Below are positions 52,408 through 64,000 of a stretch of 64,000 nucleotides of DNA, one piece after another; position 1 is the stretch's first letter, and the number at the start of each line of letters is the position of its first letter. The position numbers and the translations under genes are program-made. Below the pieces are notes generated by a model, which ran no database searches, had not been told where the DNA came from, and saw only the letters and a program-made list of their open reading frames with translations. Origin of the DNA: Lytechinus variegatus. Taxonomy: Eukaryota; Echinodermata; Echinoidea; Temnopleuroida; Toxopneustidae. The stretch lies in contig NC_054741.1 in assembly GCF_018143015.1 (NCBI RefSeq), forward strand, positions 16,119,736 to 16,183,735, given 5' to 3'.

Positions 52408-54735
52408 TCTTTTTTCTTCTCTATATAAAAAATCCAAGTTATGAAAAAAATAATTCAGAGCAACTCATAAAAACGAGCCTCTTTTTTTGGTCGTCCTTGT
52501 AAAAGCATATCAGCCTCTTTGTCAGGACAGATCACTTGATGCATTAATTCCTTTTCAGTTTGTAATTGCTTCGGTAATATCTTATTAGAATAGTTTAAGA
52601 TTTTAGGAGGCATTGTAGGTATACGTGCTACTATTATGTTAACATTGTTTACGATCGTCATATCTTTGTATGACGTGGTCTGTGAGACTAACTAAATAAC
52701 AGCCTGCCTTGTTAATCAGCGTAATTACAAAATACCAATATTGCCTTCTATTTTGTGTTTATCCTTTACCCTGTGTACAAGAGGTGCTGTACTGATACAA
52801 CGAAAAATCATATTTTGAGCACTTTTTTGCGTGATGTATCAAAATGCACGGTGACATGTAAAGAAAAGTCAGTGTCATCATCACCAAGTATCCAATAGAG
52901 CAGGCCAAGGCATTTGTTATATTATGTTTCAAAATCAATTTTCAATCCAACTTTAAGAGTGATTAAAATGCAATTACCGCGCTCATCATGTTTCACGGAT
53001 CAAGGTAAGATTTAATGAGCAAAAGAACAGTGTAGTTTTAATGGTAGTCGATTAGAAATCACCGCCACATGACGTGATTCCTAATTGAAATAACACGTTG
53101 ATAATTACTTTTCGATTTGCTCCCCCGGTGATGATTCTATTCTTTAGTAGTGCGCAAACACAAAACCTTTTTGCTTCCAGTAATAACCTTAAAACCTTCT
53201 ATTTTTATCACCAGATCAATATTTTCTGTACCAAAATACATTGGGGTATAGTACTTGCATACATGGTCAAACGAAGCGGAGGGAGGGGGCAGTTGATTCC
53301 CCCGAAATTATTTTACTTTCTTTAACGAATTTTTTTTTACAAAATTCCCCCAAAGTGTGCAGGAAAGTGTTTAGGAAAAGGCAAAATAGCCACCATGACA
53401 ATCTCGGTCGCTTTGCTCCCTTGCTTTGGGGTTAATTTAAAAAAAAAATTACTCTTATCGCTCCTCTGGTTGAAAACAAAATCTGCTTACGGCCATGCAT
53501 GCTTACAAAAAAAAATCATATGCCTCCTTTCAACCTTTTATATTATAGTCCCCTGGACTGATTTCGTGTCCAATGACAATTTAATAACAATATGATCTTG
53601 ATTTCCTTCATTCATTGGAAAAAGTAAAGTTAACCTTGGCTCAGATATTTTAAACAATGATTTGAATATTCACGTATTTTCAAAATGGTACAATTATACA
53701 TAATGATCCTGAATTGCCATACAACAGTAGAAATAGCATTTGAACCAAAAATATTTGGAAACATAAGAATGGATAGATAAAAAGTAGATAATTCATGAAA
53801 TGATGATGATTATGAAAATAATATTAAAACGGTAATAATAACGTTTTTTGATAGACGCAGAGTAATATATATATATATATATATATACATATATATCGAT
53901 ATTGATTAACAGTATTTTTAGAGGCTTGAAAAACAAACGATATCGAAAAATTAAAGAAGCAAAATCTATTGAAATGTAATAAGTATAAAACCTCGGCACA
54001 TCGAATAACATTTCGCAATAGTTTTCGTGTTCATGTACAGTATTACGTTCATACCATTAATAATAATAATAATAATAGTAATTGCACCAGCACCTCCAAA
54101 ACCTATTATTTATTTACATTGTAATTAAACATGTTGATTAGATTAATCTACGACTGAAAAACTTGGTTCCAATCATGTTAATGTACACAAATCATCTGCG
54201 ATATCACTCAGCAGCCTAGCGTTATAATTACATTCCTATATTCTGCCATTGTCTGCGTAAGTAATTGTATTAACCAGGTTAATCAAATTAATTGAATAAA
54301 CAGGTTCCAAGGATCTAAAAACACAAAAGCAGACAAAATAAATTAAAATTTGTTATTTATAATATATAGAATTAGAACCTTCATAACATTGTTAGTGTGC
54401 GATAGATCTCGCTAAATATCAATCCCGTGATGTTTAATGTTATGTTTGGAAATATTAATCATCTTCAGAGAATTAGATCTTTTATTTTTATTTTTTGCAG
54501 ATGAGTGATGTAGATTTAACATACTGTCATGTGAAATATTTAATAGTCTATAAAGACAGACGTGCAATATCAGATCCATGCGTGGTCTTTAAAAACATAT
54601 CTTTAAAAAATATGGTGAATAATTTTTCAGATTTTAGTATGGTTTGGTTGTTTTAAAGGAGTAAATAGAGGGCGTTGCAACTAGTATTCGGAAGCTACCA
54701 TGATTAGTCATCCTCCCCTCTCCCATACATATACC
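52408..54735. other. non-coding stretch downstream of the tRNA array
   Basis: A 68-residue minus-strand frame (52661-52455) next to the array is unrecognised. A TA microsatellite lies at 53865-53896 and an AAT run at 54058-54077. Segment 52940-53110 and segment 54105-54330 contain several TAATTA/ATTAAT-like words of the kind seen in regulatory DNA, without proof. Confidence 0.45.
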
Positions 54736-54852
54736 CAGTAACGGATCATGGGGGGGGGGCAAAATGGGCACTTGCCTCCTCCCCCCTTAGAGGATTTTTC
54801 AGCCTGTCAAATTTTGAAAAGGTCCCCCTTGTAAATTTTGGATCCGCCCCTG
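54736..54852. mobile_element. small hAT-like MITE remnant
   Basis: The left end CAGTAACGGATCATGG and the right end GGATCCGCCCCTG are inverted and resemble the ends of 56744-56946. Only 117 bp lie between, with a G run and C-rich segment. No duplication was found. Confidence 0.55.
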
Positions 54853-56735
54853 CCCATAGCTAACATTTGATGCCAGCGGTAATTATTAAGTCAGAAATGA
54901 GTCGATATATTTCCTCATCCATGCCGTCGGGACCATGTTCATGATTATTAATATCACTACAGTTGTTTGATGTCAAACGGTAATGGCCTTGGTCAAAAAT
55001 AATGCTTTTATATGCCGCCAATTCTATGTCATCAAGCAGCCATACAAGGCCCCGTATAGGGGGGCTCATGTGGCGTTCTAATTAAGTAATCAAACTGGCG
55101 GAGTAATTAAGGAGATTGTGTCCTTCTAAAGTCATTAGCAAGCGTCAGGTGTGCTCTGTTCGGTGTTGATGAGGAGTGTTCAAGCTTAATGTATAATGAC
55201 TTTGGTGTCTCCAAAACAAGGCACATCGCTATCATCTATAAAGTGATCTCGTGACTTTCCGAAATATGAACACTGTATCATTGTCAATTGATAGTGAAAT
55301 TTTTTAAATCCCTGAAAAATTATTTCGGCGTTTTGAGCGTACGAAACATACGATCTTAAACGCCCAATGGAGGTTTAACATGACAAAACATGGGTATCAC
55401 TATCACTATCGTAATTATGTTTAAAAAAAATCTTAAAAAAACAAAGATTGTCATTCTTCCAGGCAATATTCGCGCTCGTTTGTTACACTCACTCTGGTAT
55501 GAATAATTGAAACGTCTGGAGAGAGAAATAACACAGACCCTTTCCTGGCAGTCAATCTTGTCTCCCAAATTATGAAAGAAACTCGCATGATCTGGGTTAG
55601 AATATGTTATGTTTTGGCTCGCACGGTTAAAACTATTGTATCGCGGGGCCAGACATTATTTCCCGGCTGCCGAAGTGAGTAGTCGTATTTCATTATGGTA
55701 CCCACGAGACTATTTTCCTTGTATTGAAATTACCATCGTCACATAACTTTCAAGCCCCCCCCCCCCCCTCCCCCTAAAAAGAAGGTCTCAAACCGCGCCT
55801 GGGAATGTGGTAGTTTTAGGGGCTAATTTTTGCAGAGATCTTTTCAATTAGGGTTAGGTTATCTTCCCCGAACAGTCCTACAATTTCTTATCTTCCCCGA
55901 ACAATCCTAAGATTCATGGGGTAATTTATAAATCCATGATTTATATAGAGGTATAGCTTTTCCTTCCAGCAGCCCGTAATAGGGTGTCATGAACGAAAAG
56001 TTGACGGCCTGGGAGATGGAGGGGGGGAGATGGCAGAGCTGATCATGGCGCCTGGTGAATCAACATCACCAAAAATTAACAAAGCGGTCTTGAACATGAG
56101 CTCTTAGTATCACTTTGCGTCCATTATCTCACGCGCGCTGATAGTAGCGTGTATATCATGCTAATCACTGCCAATTTGCGGACGGACTTTATTCGAGATC
56201 ACCCTTCCTCCAGTCCCTATTATGGGTTCTAAAGAAAATGGAAGAGAAAAGTTCAAGTGATTGCCTGATCTGTGACAAGGTTAACTCTCTTAATTGGCTG
56301 GATGAGTCATGCTAGAAATACCGTAAATCCTCTTTTCTATAACATTACTTATTTCGGAGATGATGGAATCACCGATTCTATTTATTTTCATCAATGTCCA
56401 TGACCTTGAGTATTCAACGAAGTATATACGATGTTGGTAATTAGCATGGTAGCATTGAGTGACTTTTGATATCACTTTAATTTGGTCTTATAGTATTAAT
56501 TGCTAGTTTCATCCGACGAGCAAGGCATTATACTCTCATTTTAATCGTGTGTAATTAAAATCAATCTTATTCTATCTTATCTTATTTGACATGCATTTTT
56601 TCCACATTCAAAGCAAAATTTACTGGTGTTTCTATTTCAAGAATGGAAATTCATCGATATTTGCAATTAACATTAACATGTAGAAACCTCGAAAACATAA
56701 TTCTCTCATATTTTCTATCGAGTTGATTTAAATAA
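54853..56735. other. non-coding stretch, possibly conserved patches
   Basis: A 69-residue minus-strand frame (55069-54860, MSPPIRGLVWLLDD...) and flanking TAATTA-type words lie at 54880-55130. A short tandem repeat of TTATCTTCCCCGAACA is at about 55859-55911, and a C run at 55756-55768. No gene could be identified. Confidence 0.45.
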
Positions 56736-56743
56736 ATTGAGAT

Positions 56744-56946
56744 CAGGGGCGGATCCAGAATTTTTTTAAAGGGTTGGCACACTTTCCCTAAAAAAATGAC
56801 AAGTTAAAAAAAAGAATAAGGGTTTCAACCAAATTTAAGCGAATTTCGTCCACAAAAAAAATCAACAAGCAAAAAAAATAAAGGTCTTCACTTTTCAAGG
56901 AGGGCACACTTTTGTTTAAATGGCAGTTTTACTGGATCCGCCAGTG
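56744..56946. mobile_element. hAT-like MITE, 203 bp, 8-bp target duplication
   Basis: ATTGAGAT lies immediately on both sides (56736-56743 and 56947-56954), the 8-bp duplication diagnostic of hAT movers. Terminal repeats are CAGGGGCGGATCCAG and CACTGGCGGATCCAG. The interior (AATTTCGTCCAC, AAGGTCTTCACTT, AGGGCACACTTTTG) is clearly related to the MITE in the tRNA array spacers. Non-coding. Confidence 0.93.
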
Positions 56947-56954
56947 ATTGAGAT

Positions 56955-57432
56955 CGTCAATTGGAGGTAAGTAACCTAAATATAATCATGCTACCGTTTG
57001 ATTTGATACAATTGATCAATAGATAAAAGTTGTGCCTACTTTCAACCAGAAACATACAGTGTACAGTTGCCCTTGACAAAGGAACTAACTGTAAACTACC
57101 TTTAAGAAGAGGGGTCTGGTGGTAACAAGATCGTTAGGAGTTCCCTGCGCGTGTGTGACTCACGTCTGTATGTCTTGATTAAAAACTCTTCTTGATTGAT
57201 TTAGGCTCAGCTTCTAGTTTGTAAGGAATTCTCTGTCTGTCTGCGTCACAATCCTGTGATAAGGGTATGACTACATAAGGAACAGATATGTGAGAAGAGT
57301 AAGGTGAGAGATCGGAGGTGGTAAGATTATACGGGTACACTGCGATGTAATGCAGCAAATTGCAAATCGAAGTCGGTCCCCAAAATGAACGAATATTAAA
57401 AAACTCTTTTTCATTTAAAATAAGACACATAC
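56955..57432. other. non-coding stretch, nothing recognised
   Basis: A 96-residue minus-strand frame (57469-57179) has no recognised motif and runs into the neighbouring MITE. No other structure was seen. Confidence 0.5.
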
Positions 57433-57434
57433 TA

Positions 57435-57673
57435 CACTGTAAAAACTGTGGTGTTAAAACTGACACCAATTGGTGTTAATAGACGACCACACCCTGAGGT
57501 GTTAAAATAACACCCTAGAGATTGAACATAACACCAAAGAGTGTAAATGTAACAACCAAAGGTGTTGTAATAACACCTATAGGTGTAAAACTAACACCAC
57601 CAATTTAACACCGGTGTAAAATAACTGGTGTGGTCCTCTATGTACACCGGTTAACACCACAGTTTTTGCTGTG
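57435..57673. mobile_element. GTGTTA-rich MITE, copy 2 (239 bp)
   Basis: TA flanks both ends (57433-57434 and 57674-57675). Ends are CACTGTAAAAACTGTGGTG and CACAGCAAAAACTGTGGTG. It is collinear with 24269-24508 over the full length in the same orientation. In this copy the two ends match each other slightly better. Confidence 0.93.
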
Positions 57674-57822
57674 TACTAATGCTCATTATAAAACAATTGA
57701 AAAGAACGACTTATAATACGGGGTAATTAAGAAAAATCGAAGTGGTCGAGGGCTTGTAAAAAAAAAAGACGAAACAAAGTCCATAAAAGGTTGATAAAGG
57801 AATTTGTCCTTTTATCTTATTT

Positions 57823-57948
57823 TTTTTCATTATTGCTATTGTTATTGCTATTATCATTATTGATATTATTATTGTTGTTATTATCATTATCATTATTATT
57901 ATTATTATCATTATCATCATTATTATTATTGTTGTTGTTGTTGTTGTT
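57823..57948. repeat. ATT/ATC/GTT trinucleotide-rich microsatellite
   Basis: Degenerate trinucleotide repeats end in a pure TTG run. The tract resumes after the MITE at 58188, so the MITE appears to have inserted into it. Confidence 0.9.
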
Positions 57949-58187
57949 CACTGTAAAAAGAAATATTGGGTAAAAATTAACTAGCACGAGGGCAATAATA
58001 TTGTGTGTCCAACCAATTTGGGCAGTGTTTTACCCAATGCGGGTAGCATTAAGTTTTAAAAAACATAAGCAGCAATTACTTTAGAATGGACAAAATTTTC
58101 ATCACTACAGGTAAATAAAAGATCCCCAAAGTTGGTTGGACACCTAATTACCCTCATTGAGCATTTTTACCCAATATTTTTAGGGTG
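57949..58187. mobile_element. MITE with CACTGTAAAAAG and CACCCTAAAAAT ends
   Basis: The left end is CACTGTAAAAAGAAATATTG followed by GGTAAAAAT. The inverted right end is CACCCTAAAAATATTGGGTA followed by AAAATGC. About 28 bases pair. It splits a trinucleotide microsatellite, which resumes on the right. A TA duplication is not preserved. The internal GTTGGTTGGACAC and GTCCAACCAAT pair extends the palindrome. Confidence 0.78.
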
Positions 58188-61100
58188 GTGTTATTATTGT
58201 CATTATTATTACAACTCATACTGCTCTTTTGCGCTTTTCCATTGAGCCAAAAGCTCATCCAATGAGATGGAATTGTGTTCAGTTGTTTAATTTCATGAAA
58301 AAAAAATATGTTAACCTTTTGAACTATTAGAAAGGATGTAATCAAAAGTAGATGTGAAACTAGTATCAATTATTTGAATTAATGTTCTGCACAACGGAAC
58401 ATAGAGGGCAGCAACACAAGTGTTTTGCTGCCCTCTACGTTCGTGTGTCCTTATTATTATATTATTATTATTATGCCTCTAATATGAATTACTACAGGCT
58501 TTTAAAGAGATGCATGAGTTTATAATGCATTTTCTGAAAATATTTAGTGAGAATATATTCCTGATATCACAAATTGAACTTTCATTTGGCCTTGACTGGT
58601 TGGATACACAAGTGAAGACAATAGAAAATTACACACAATAATTCTATCATTGGAATAATGATTAATTAGTCAAGCCCTACAAAAAAAAATTATTTTAGAT
58701 TTCTTAGATTTTTATTTATGGTTTTGTTATAATTATTATTTATCAATTCTATTTCCGTTGCCACAAATGTTTGCTTAAGTGTGAAAATGTATATCAACAG
58801 CTTAATGTGTTAGTAAACTCTATACAATAATGTGAAAGATCAATCAAAAAGGACAAATCTAGCGGCTATCTTTGGATTTACAAAAAGGAACCCCTGATAA
58901 AATTTAACAATGCAGGAGTTCATAAAGGGAAAGATGTAAAACTCAATCAAAATGAGGATGCTGCACTCGTCAGCTATCGGATGGTTTAGCCAAGGAGAAG
59001 CTGTTGAAACAAATCAATTATTTAACAAGAATGTCGAAAGAGTGAGAAGTAAGACGACAATATAATTGATAGATGTACATTCTGAAACAGATTCAGCGAA
59101 ATGTGAATAAGGGGGAAGGGAATAAAAAATAAAGAGAAGATGTGGTTTCCATCGAGACTTGATCATGCACATGGATTCGGGAATCGATTGAAGTGCCAAG
59201 CGCAAAAACGAGAGACTTTTTGTCAGTTCAAAGTTTCAAGGGTGTGTTTTTCCATTATCGATTTTTTTGTGGGCAGAATTGCGGATAAACACTTAAAGTA
59301 ATGTGAAGACCGAAACGGGTATGGGGAGAGAAATAAGAACAAAACAAAGATGTAAGAGATAAACTTATAAACAGATGGATGGATGGATGGATAGATAGAT
59401 AGATAGATAGACAGGTAGATAATAAGACAGATCCGTAACGAAAACAAATAGTATAAAAGAGTGATAGTGACAGGAAAAAGAAAGAAAATGAAAAAAATGG
59501 AAGAAGATGGGGTGTGAGATGTATAGAGTCAGAGAGAGGGGTGCAAAGGAGATGAAAACTTTCTTGGGATGGGATTTCGCGTCCCCCCCCCCCCGACCCT
59601 TCCATTTTGGTGGTGAAATACCTCTCATCTTCCCTCTCTTTCTGATTCTCCCATAATGAGCTACTGCGGCTCTAACGAGACAAGTTTCCTCAGTTTATTT
59701 GTGAAATGAAGGCCATTATCAAGTTCCAGTATTACTGTCATCACCTCTCATATTTTCCAATTTAAATTAATTACAGGCTTGTTTGATTCCTGGCACTTTC
59801 TCTGTCGTTGATATCACTTGAGTCGATCCCGGGATTTGATACCCGTCATAGTCCATTTATTTATCTTCATTTTTCAGACCACACATCACACTTTCCTTCG
59901 TTTTTTCCCTGCTGCTATTACCGATTGATCTTTATATTTATTTATTTTATTCAACACACCAACGCTATCTTGAGTTGCATTGTACATCTTTAAGTCGTAC
60001 AGTTTCCATCTAAACTTAAAATGAACTGAATTCAGTCATCTACTTAAGAATATATCATTTTTTTCTCTTATACATTATAATTCCCTTTCTCTTTCCCACT
60101 AAATCCTTTTTTTGAGGAGGGAATAGTACGAGAAGGAATTGAAATAATTGCAATAAGAAATTATAAAAACTGCGGTATCTACATTAACAAACACACATAC
60201 TAGATATGTAAATATTAAATAGATTAGTTTGGTCGATCTTGTATTCTTTTAAATACTTTTTTTCACAAACATTTCGCGTAGCTACTTACAATCTCATGTT
60301 GCGCAAGCATTTAAATGAATAATGCAACGTGTATTTAGGATGGAAGCAAAACAGACATCATATAGCCAGCTCCACAGTAAGTGTAGAAAGAAAACACTTG
60401 ACTTCTCTGTCGGTTTTGTGGTTTTCGATACCTGAAATCAAATAAAAACACTCCTGAATTATCGATCACTTCAAACAAGGGCTATTGATATGTGCTCATA
60501 TTATAGTTAACAAAGTGTTTTCTAATCGAATCGGTAAAACGACTTAAATAGCCACAGGAAATAGTTTGAGGTGTGATCGTAGTTAAGTAAAAACAATCTT
60601 CTTTCCACTATCGGGGAAATGAGTTTCCTGTATAGGGCGATTCTTTCCATTGGATGCCCATCTACAACCATCATTTATAATTTGAGGGTAAACTGAAGAG
60701 GATTATTTCTAACATTAAAAATGTGAACCTCCCTCAGTCCCTCATATATATATATATTTTTTTTTTTTTTGGGGGGGCTCATTTCTTGTTTGGTAAGTTT
60801 TTAATCTTTCTGCCAAATCAACTCTTAGGGAGTGTTCCATAAAATATTTCAAATGCCATTGCAAATTTTCTGATGTATATTAAAACTGATATTTCAATTG
60901 TAACAATAGCAATAGCAAATTTTACTTATATTAAGTTGATTTACGAATCTGTTTTAATTAAACGATATCTGTGATTTCTATCTAACAATTTAAAACTAGG
61001 CCAAAAAATGGTGCAATCTTGTATTTTCAAACCAGTTTCAATGTTTTGTGACACTCCTTTCGAGATTCTCGGGGATATATTTAAATTCAAATTAAGCAAG

Positions 61101-62957
61101 GTCAATCACATTTGAATATTCAGTAATACAACTTGCTTGAATTAGTGGGGTATCGAGACAAAATTTTTGAGGGGGCCAGATCTGGCATATGGGGCAAATT
61201 TTATAAAATAGTTGCGAGTGAGCGAAGCGAGCAAGCACAAATTTTGACCTTTTTAATACAAAATCAAATATTGTGATGGATATAACAAAGTATTAAGAAT
61301 TCAATATAAAATTTGAACCTTTACCCTCTCCTCTTCTTTCTTTTCTCCTATTTCGGGGGGGGGGGGTGGTCGTAAAAGTTTAGGATCCTTGGCCCGCAAG
61401 ACCCTACATCAGTACACCAATAAAGGCAATTTTTCGTGTTTGACCCCACTAATTATATGATGATCCTAACTTAGTCAATCCAAATCAAATAGGATGAATA
61501 ATAAACAGTCGTGTGAATACAGCCACCGGAGAAGCAAGATGCGAAAAAAGACTTCAGATGAAAAAAGCAGAAAAGTTATCTGATGAAATAAGGGCGAAGT
61601 GCCTCTTTGTCGCTTCTATCTCTATTGAAACATCCTTATCTATTGATGAGTATTGTCTTTTCACTCTTCTTAGAGGAATGGAGATTTGAATTTTAGATTA
61701 ACCAGCTTCCTCGCTCTGAATAAAAAACAAAAATACATTTAGAGTGTGGAGTAGCGTACCTGAGAAAACAAAGGTCCACACAAAAACCGCGAACATATTT
61801 TATTACCCGGAGAATTGCTGATTCTTGCGTTTGCGGAGATTTCTTGTGGGATTAAAAGGGCATGAATGCGGTATTGATTGAGAGCGTTTTAGATGCTGTT
61901 TTTCTTAGAATAATGGGGGTGTAAAATATTAAAGATATTTGCAAACTTGCCCGTTCAATTCTTTTCTATTTTTGCTGAATGTGGACAATTAGAAAGCAAT
62001 ACGTTGAAATGAAATTAAGAAATAATTATCAAAGAAGAAGAAAAGGGAATTTGCTCTGGATTGAGATGATTTTATTCAATTTGCTTTGTGTCTATATGGG
62101 ATGCCATTTTTTCATGGTAGTACAAATACCTCTAAAAAGAGTTCGATATAAAGAATGCATAAATAAAACATAACAAAAAATCATTTCTTTCAGATAATTG
62201 CCAAAAAGGCATTGACTTTAGTTATCATAATTTATATGTATTTTTTATGAGAGAGTGAGGGAGAGAGAGAGAGAAAAGGAGAGACGAGAGGGGAGAGAGA
62301 GGAAGGGGTGAAAAAAGGAGGATTGCAAATTAGAGTGAAAGAGAACGAAAGACGGATATAGAAAGGAAGCAGCATTCATCGAGATCCGTCAACTTGGAAG
62401 ATCGTTCCTACTACTGTGCACGTGGGAGATTGAAAGTCGCAATTTAGTAAATTGGTGAGGGATTTAGGCATTCAAGGAAGAAGTTAATAAAAAGTGACTT
62501 TCCTCCTCCTTAACAAATATGAAAGATATTCCGTCACATCGAACAAAACGCTCTTAGCCCAGATTGATATATTTGTGCGCGATTTCGTGTCCTTGTTTCG
62601 AAAATTTAAACCATATATCCTTTCCTATCTTAATTTTTGTCTTTGTTTTGTTTTGCTTTAAAAGAATAGTCATTGCTTTCTTATTCTTGGGTCAAAGCAT
62701 TTTTATGAAATTTCTATTGGTGACCGTAACCCTAATTATATTCTCTGCATAAGTCATATTTTTGCTTTGATTTTATAGTCATAATATCTCTCTTGTTTTG
62801 GAGGACTTATTAAACATCAACAAACGAGTCTTGAATAGTGGAACACAATTCAAGTATTCAAGACTTATAATTGTATTCCAATATTCATTAAATATTATAA
62901 TGAATACGTAAAAAAACAATTACAATGTAAATTTACAATTAGTAAATTAAAACCTGC
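58188..62957. other. long AT-rich stretch, few features
   Basis: It holds a small hairpin (58394-58442), a GGAT/AGAT tetranucleotide run at about 59373-59412, G/C runs near 59583 and 60772, and a repeat related to 41990-42190 at 61145-61400. A purine-rich run lies at 62248-62300. No coding exon or RNA gene was recognised. Confidence 0.5.
58394..58442. repeat. hairpin with TAGAGGGCAGCA arms
   Basis: GAACATAGAGGGCAGCA pairs with TGCTGCCCTCTACGTTC around ACACAAGTGTTT, with one mismatch. It may be a very short foldback element. Confidence 0.75.
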
Positions 62958-63384
<427 letters not shown>

Positions 63385-64000
63385 ACCCAATCTTTCTATT
63401 TTTTGAAGGAGAAGATTTCACCTTTTTTTTATTCAATTCAAATAAATTTCAACCCAATTTGATAACTTTATTTAGATGCAAAGAAAACTAGGCAAATATT
63501 CTTTTACCCATGTTGTTTAGTTCAGGTTTTATGGAGATGAATATCGCATCTGTCACGTCATGGGTTGTCACTCTGAAACAATTTTCCGTTGATATTAGAA
63601 AAAAGAGAGAGAGGGTGGGGAGGGGTGTCTAATAGGGCTCTTTGACTTAAAAAAATGTAAAAAAAAGTATTTGCTAAACTTAAAATTTCCATGATTGTTG
63701 TCTTTTTTAATTCATCAACAAAGTTCTTTTGGGAAAAAGACACGTTCCACTTTGAATGGGCCTCCCTTAAATTCCGAGGTGCAGTTCTAATTGGCACATA
63801 ATTGTCACTTTCATTGGTCATTTAAAAAGAACCTTCATCTACAGCGTTCTAAATCATGACATTGGAACCTTCTAAATAATGACAACTTCTTACCGTCGCA
63901 TTATCTATTAACCTTTCGCAGAGTCGCTGGAGATCCGGGGCTGGAGATATTAATCAAGTCGAGGGTCCCGTAAAACAAAGGTTAGCGATTGATCATACAC
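63385..64000. other. non-coding stretch to the window end
   Basis: AT-rich, with a purine run at 63600-63625. No feature could be supported. Confidence 0.5.

Noticed and set aside
46043-52502. Repeated frames reading RFHGVMVSTRDSESRDPSSNLGGT across the array
   Set aside because: These are translations of the tRNA-Gln genes themselves and of their spacers. The RNA structure explains the sequence completely, and the frames are identical only because the genes are.
57179-57469. 96-residue minus-strand frame
   Set aside because: It begins inside the GTGTTA-rich MITE and runs into unique DNA without any recognisable motif.
60340-60380. 38-bp plus-strand micro-exon beginning ATGGAAGCAAAACAG before GTAAGTG
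   Set aside because: Too short to separate from chance without transcript support.

Overview
ORGANISM AND OVERALL CHARACTER. The window is AT-rich, non-coding-dominated animal DNA. It holds a tRNA-headed SINE, an L1/Tx1-type LINE, two truncated LINE tails, many small inverted-repeat DNA transposons, long microsatellites and split-gene signals. The mix of palindromic MITEs and of SINE tails ending in GCGCTATACAAATGCT resembles a marine deuterostome, most likely an echinoderm such as a sea urchin; that is inference from repeat style, not from a host marker gene. No retroviral, LTR or Polinton-like element was recognised.

LAYOUT. 1-3.7 kb: mostly featureless, with a possible old MITE. 3.7-8.2 kb: an almost intact 4.5 kb LINE on the minus strand with a 16-bp target-site duplication. 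8.46-8.65 kb: one convincing host coding exon, probably terminal, on the minus strand just upstream of the LINE. 9-12.2 kb: a cluster of inverted-repeat elements including an 863-bp palindromic element built of nested ~60-bp repeats. 12-24 kb: sparse, with a LINE tail and a MITE inside an older repeat. 24-25.9 kb: a GTGTTA-rich MITE and a SINE carrying another MITE. 27.5-38 kb: further MITEs (TA, TTA and hAT-like types) and a 1 kb foldback element. 38.9-40.1 kb: a near-perfect inverted duplication with ~400-bp arms. 42.8-43.9 kb: a 5'-truncated LINE. 45.6-52.4 kb: the main feature, a tandem array of 14 tRNA-Gln genes, all on the plus strand. 54-58.2 kb: more MITEs. 62.96-63.38 kb: a long AGT microsatellite.

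HOW IT FITS TOGETHER. The tRNA array is two copies of a higher-order block whose spacer types run alpha-beta-gamma-delta-epsilon. The two blocks meet inside a tRNA gene that looks like a recombinant. A hAT-like MITE jumped into an ancestral spacer and was then amplified with the array: 8-bp duplications flank it in the gamma spacers, an empty-site equivalent survives in a delta spacer, and eroded MITE sequence makes up much of the alpha and beta spacers. One tRNA has switched anticodon from CTG to TTG. Others show a U-A, U-G, C-G series at acceptor pair 4:69 or mismatches at pair 5:68. Apart from the tRNA genes and one terminal exon, no host gene can be supported; the rest is intergenic or intronic DNA shaped by small transposons.
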